Assembly (NCBI GenBank): GCA_002493005.1
Contig: DKXL01000002.1
Coordinates: forward strand, 1-6,377
DNA length: 6,377 nt
Source: Ruminococcaceae bacterium UBA7127
GTDB lineage: Bacteria; Bacillota; Clostridia; Oscillospirales; Acutalibacteraceae
Reading direction: 5' to 3'
Shown here: positions 4,580 through 6,377 of the stretch, one piece after another
How positions within the stretch are numbered: the stretch's first letter is position 1
Layout of the letters: the number at the start of each line of letters is the position of its first letter
Notes under the pieces: generated by a model
What the model saw: only the letters and a program-made list of their open reading frames with translations
Database searches by the model: none
Told to the model about the DNA's origin: nothing
Made by a program: the position numbers and the translations under genes

Positions 4580-6244
4580 TTACTCGGCGTCATCGGCAGA
4601 GGTAGCAGGTTCGGTTTCGCTGCTTTCGGTCGGCTTCTCTGTCGGAGCCTGAGTTGGTTTTGGCTCAGTCGGTTTTGGATGAGTAGGCTTTGGCTGTGGT
4701 GGATTTACTTGTGAAGAACTGTTAGAATTGTCTGACTCATGCTTGCTTGATGAATCCGGCTTGCTTGACGACTCGGGCTTGCTTGTCGATGTTTCTTGCA
4801 GGTTGTCAACATTTCTGTCAGTTGAACCGCTGTCGTTGTCGGCTTCTATAAATATATAACCGTGATCACTGTCGTAGGTTGAAGATCCAAGCGACTCCCT
4901 GCCAACCTCTTTGCCGTCCTTAAAGTAAACTCTCCATGCCTTAACGGTGTAGCTGTTTTTGTTTTTGTCGGTCATCTCATTGTGAGTTTTAATTTCATCG
5001 TAATCCGGTGATTTGTATCCCCAAAATGAAACATAAAGATTAGAGTCAACAAGCTTGCATTCAAGGAACATTTGGTAATCGGTGGGATTAGAGAGCTTGA
5101 GGTCAAGATTGCCGTAATCAATGGTGGCGTCAAGACCTGTCGGAACATAGCTTGATGCCCACTTGTGATTGTAGCGTTCCTCAACGTCGAGGTTTGCTCT
5201 GACTGCCGCATTATAAATTGTTGAGCTTGACTGGCATATGCCACCGCCGATACCATCGGTGAGTTTGCCGTTTTCAATAACAGACGCCGGCTTGTAGCCG
5301 TTTGACTCAAGGTTTGAGTTGCCTGTGCAATCGTTGAACGACCATGTTTTGCCCGGCTCAATAACAGAGCCGTTGCACGCAGCAAGCGAAACTCTCATAT
5401 TTTCCGTTCCGTTTGCAGTATTGTATGAGGTCGTTTCATATGACGCAAGCTTCACGATATTTTTTTTCAAATCATCAATATTGATGTCAGCCTTAGTAGT
5501 TTTGACATCAGCTGTAATAGTCATACTGTTAACACCGCTGTTGACCGCATTTTTAATTTGCTCATTTAAATCCCGAGTGTTCACCTTACAGCCTGCCTCG
5601 GCTTCTTTATATTCAAAGCGATTTTTGCCGCCGTAGGGGGTAAACTTAGAAACTCTTGCATTTACAAAATCCTTGTCGGTGTTTTCGGCAATTTCTTTGA
5701 TATTGTCCTCAATAGATTCGTCTGTTACTGTTGCGGTAACTGCATATGACTTTGTATCGTCACTGCCGTGTTGGCTTGTAGCGGTTTGGTCTGATTTGAT
5801 GTTTGTAAGCACAGAGTCAATATCGTATGTATAGTCAAAATTTTCCTCAGACAGCTTAAAAATTTCACCTGCAACGTCAACGTCAAGGTCAATCGGTTTA
5901 ATGAAATTCTTTTTATATGCAGTCAGCGTGCTTTTAGCGTCCTCCATAGTTTGGCCGGAAATAGAAATTCCCGATACCTCAGTGCCTTCTGTAAAAACAA
6001 ATTCACTTTTGTTTGCAGCAGAACCGCCGCCGGGTCCGAGCAGACAAAATCCTGCTATTGCAACTGCTGCCGCAACAGCAACGGCTACAGAAGAAATTAT
6101 AATAATTTTTTTCTTTTTGCCGTTTTTGTTATATCTGTTATTATTATTGTTGTTTTGATAATTGCCGCCGATGTTAATATCAACCAAATCTTCATCAATA
6201 ACAACTATATCGTTCATAAAATTATCGTTATAATTATTGTTCAA
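4580..6244 (-). CDS. VanW-family membrane-anchored cell-wall protein
   Basis: This 554-residue protein is predicted to sit in the membrane facing the cell wall. From the TTG start, the order is an Asn/Asp-rich cytoplasmic tail (1-45, six Asn at 31-36), a KKKK stop (43-46), one membrane helix (47-70), and an alpha/beta region resembling the peptidoglycan-binding domain often found before VanW (about 85-260). The VanW domain follows (about 270-410) with GIGGGICQSSSTIYNA at 331-346 and TGLDATIDYG at 369-378. After it comes a G5-like strand segment ending GRESLGSSTY (448-457) and a Ser/Pro/Thr-rich tail (485-554) with tandem repeats and no LPxTG. The first ATG (6274) has no ribosome binding site; TTG at 6244 has GAGGTG 6 bases upstream. 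Such proteins are common in Clostridia and poorly characterised. VanW alone does not imply vancomycin resistance, and no van genes are nearby. Confidence 0.9.
   Translation of the reverse strand: MNNNYNDNFMNDIVVIDEDLVDINIGGNYQNNNNNNRYNKNGKKKKIIIISSVAVAVAAAVAIAGFCLLGPGGGSAANKSEFVFTEGTEVSGISISGQTMEDAKSTLTAYKKNFIKPIDLDVDVAGEIFKLSEENFDYTYDIDSVLTNIKSDQTATSQHGSDDTKSYAVTATVTDESIEDNIKEIAENTDKDFVNARVSKFTPYGGKNRFEYKEAEAGCKVNTRDLNEQIKNAVNSGVNSMTITADVKTTKADINIDDLKKNIVKLASYETTSYNTANGTENMRVSLAACNGSVIEPGKTWSFNDCTGNSNLESNGYKPASVIENGKLTDGIGGGICQSSSTIYNAAVRANLDVEERYNHKWASSYVPTGLDATIDYGNLDLKLSNPTDYQMFLECKLVDSNLYVSFWGYKSPDYDEIKTHNEMTDKNKNSYTVKAWRVYFKDGKEVGRESLGSSTYDSDHGYIFIEADNDSGSTDRNVDNLQETSTSKPESSSKPDSSSKHESDNSNSSSQVNPPQPKPTHPKPTEPKPTQAPTEKPTESSETEPATSADDAE
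4656..4700 (-). repeat. three 15-bp tandem repeats coding a PKPT(H/E/Q) tail
   Basis: Units GGTTTTGGCTCAGTC (4656-4670), GGTTTTGGATGAGTA (4671-4685) and GGCTTTGGCTGTGGT (4686-4700), read on the plus strand, each encode five residues of the pattern PKPTx in the VanW protein. This gives a rigid, positively charged Pro/Thr stalk typical of wall-spanning regions. Unit number can change without a frameshift. Confidence 0.8.
4741..4794 (-). repeat. three 18-bp tandem repeats coding SKPxSS units
   Basis: Three units beginning GCTTGCTTG (plus strand) lie at 4741-4758, 4759-4776 and 4777-4794; the third is more diverged. They encode the six-residue pattern SKPESS/SKPDSS/SKHESD in the linker between the folded VanW portion and the Pro-rich stalk. 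Recent slippage or recombination is the likely origin. Confidence 0.8.
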
Positions 6245-6256
6245 AAAACACACCTC
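6242..6256 (-). promoter_or_regulatory. ribosome binding site supporting a TTG start for the VanW protein
   Basis: On the minus strand GAGGTG (6256-6251) precedes TTG (6244-6242) by 6 bases. The in-frame ATG at 6274 lacks any purine-rich site upstream, and the next in-frame ATG at 6217 is preceded only by AT-rich DNA. Starting at TTG also removes the odd cysteine-containing hydrophobic leader MVFLFCEVCF and leaves a hydrophilic N-terminus. Confidence 0.7.
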
Positions 6257-6317
6257 ACAAAACAGAAACACCATAACAAAATGTCAAGGTAAAAATTGTA
6301 TTCGCGTATTATGTTTA

Positions 6318-6340
6318 TTTTACTATAAAGTTTAGTAAAA
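6318..6340. repeat. perfect 8-bp inverted repeat upstream of the VanW gene, operator-like
   Basis: TTTTACTA (6318-6325) and TAGTAAAA (6333-6340) are exact reverse complements around TAAAGTT. The site lies about 75 bases before the chosen start, in the promoter region of the minus-strand gene. It contains TATAGT on that strand, which could serve as a -10, although no convincing -35 accompanies it. A repressor operator is the simplest reading; the regulator is unknown. Confidence 0.5.
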
Positions 6341-6377
6341 ATAAAGTATAAAAACACAAAATTTAAAATTTATTTTT

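Noticed and set aside
4972..5385. Minus-strand open frame of 137 codons inside the VanW gene
   Set aside because: It is an alternate frame of the same strand within a well-supported coding region, and its product is a shadow rich in Ser, Thr and Ala with no domain.
6137..6154. AAT/AAC triplet run as a phase-variable repeat
   Set aside because: Codons for six asparagines; length changes would stay in frame, and the triplets are already mixed, so switching is unlikely.
4580..6244. Vancomycin-resistance determinant because of the VanW name
   Set aside because: VanW-family proteins are widespread in Firmicutes outside van clusters; no vanH, vanA/B ligase, vanX or vanS/R is present here.
6282..6287. 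TTGACA on the minus strand as a -35 box for the VanW gene
   Set aside because: A perfect -35, but no acceptable -10 lies 16-18 bases downstream, and transcription would start at or inside the ribosome binding site.
5901..6292. Plus-strand frames rich in Leu, Ile and Val that look like membrane proteins
   Set aside because: They are antisense to the Asn-rich and hydrophobic N-terminus of the VanW protein; antisense AAT/ATT runs naturally read as hydrophobic residues.

Overview
The window looks like a piece of chromosome from an anaerobic, spore-forming, low-to-moderate-GC Firmicute, most plausibly class Clostridia (Oscillospirales/Ruminococcus-like). This rests on an intact SpoVAD, a Gram-positive envelope protein of the VanW family, strong AGGAGG-type ribosome binding sites and very AT-rich intergenic DNA. 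The taxonomic placement is inference from gene content and composition; no 16S or other marker is present.

Layout. Positions 1-219 are an AT-rich leader with a candidate sigma-A promoter. Two plus-strand genes follow as a tight operon: a class I/II PLP-dependent aminotransferase (220-1404) and tryptophanyl-tRNA synthetase trpS (1420-2421). The operon ends at a strong, probably bidirectional intrinsic terminator (2461-2488). Positions 2489-2686 are AT-rich and hold a degenerate repeat, which has a partner in the 1-219 leader, and a second weak hairpin with a T-run. The rest is on the minus strand: a PAP2-family membrane phosphatase (2687-3241), a solitary spoVAD (3394-4404) and a membrane-anchored VanW-family cell-wall protein (4580-6244). 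A 23-bp inverted repeat lies upstream of the VanW gene.

How the genes relate. The aminotransferase and trpS are very likely co-transcribed, which is suggestive but not proof of an aromatic amino-acid substrate. The PAP2 phosphatase and the VanW protein both point to envelope or lipid-carrier work. SpoVAD belongs to the dipicolinate (DPA) uptake and release machinery of spores, but its usual partners SpoVAC and SpoVAE are absent from both sides.

Three starts were revised from the longest open frame using ribosome-binding-site spacing or family length: PAP2 to the second ATG, SpoVAD to an internal ATG matching the family N-terminus, and VanW to a TTG. I found no clearly undescribed multi-gene system, mobile element, CRISPR array or RNA gene. 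The most interesting local signal is a hairpin that would bury the spoVAD ribosome binding site, with a candidate promoter inside it that would start transcription past the sequestering arm.
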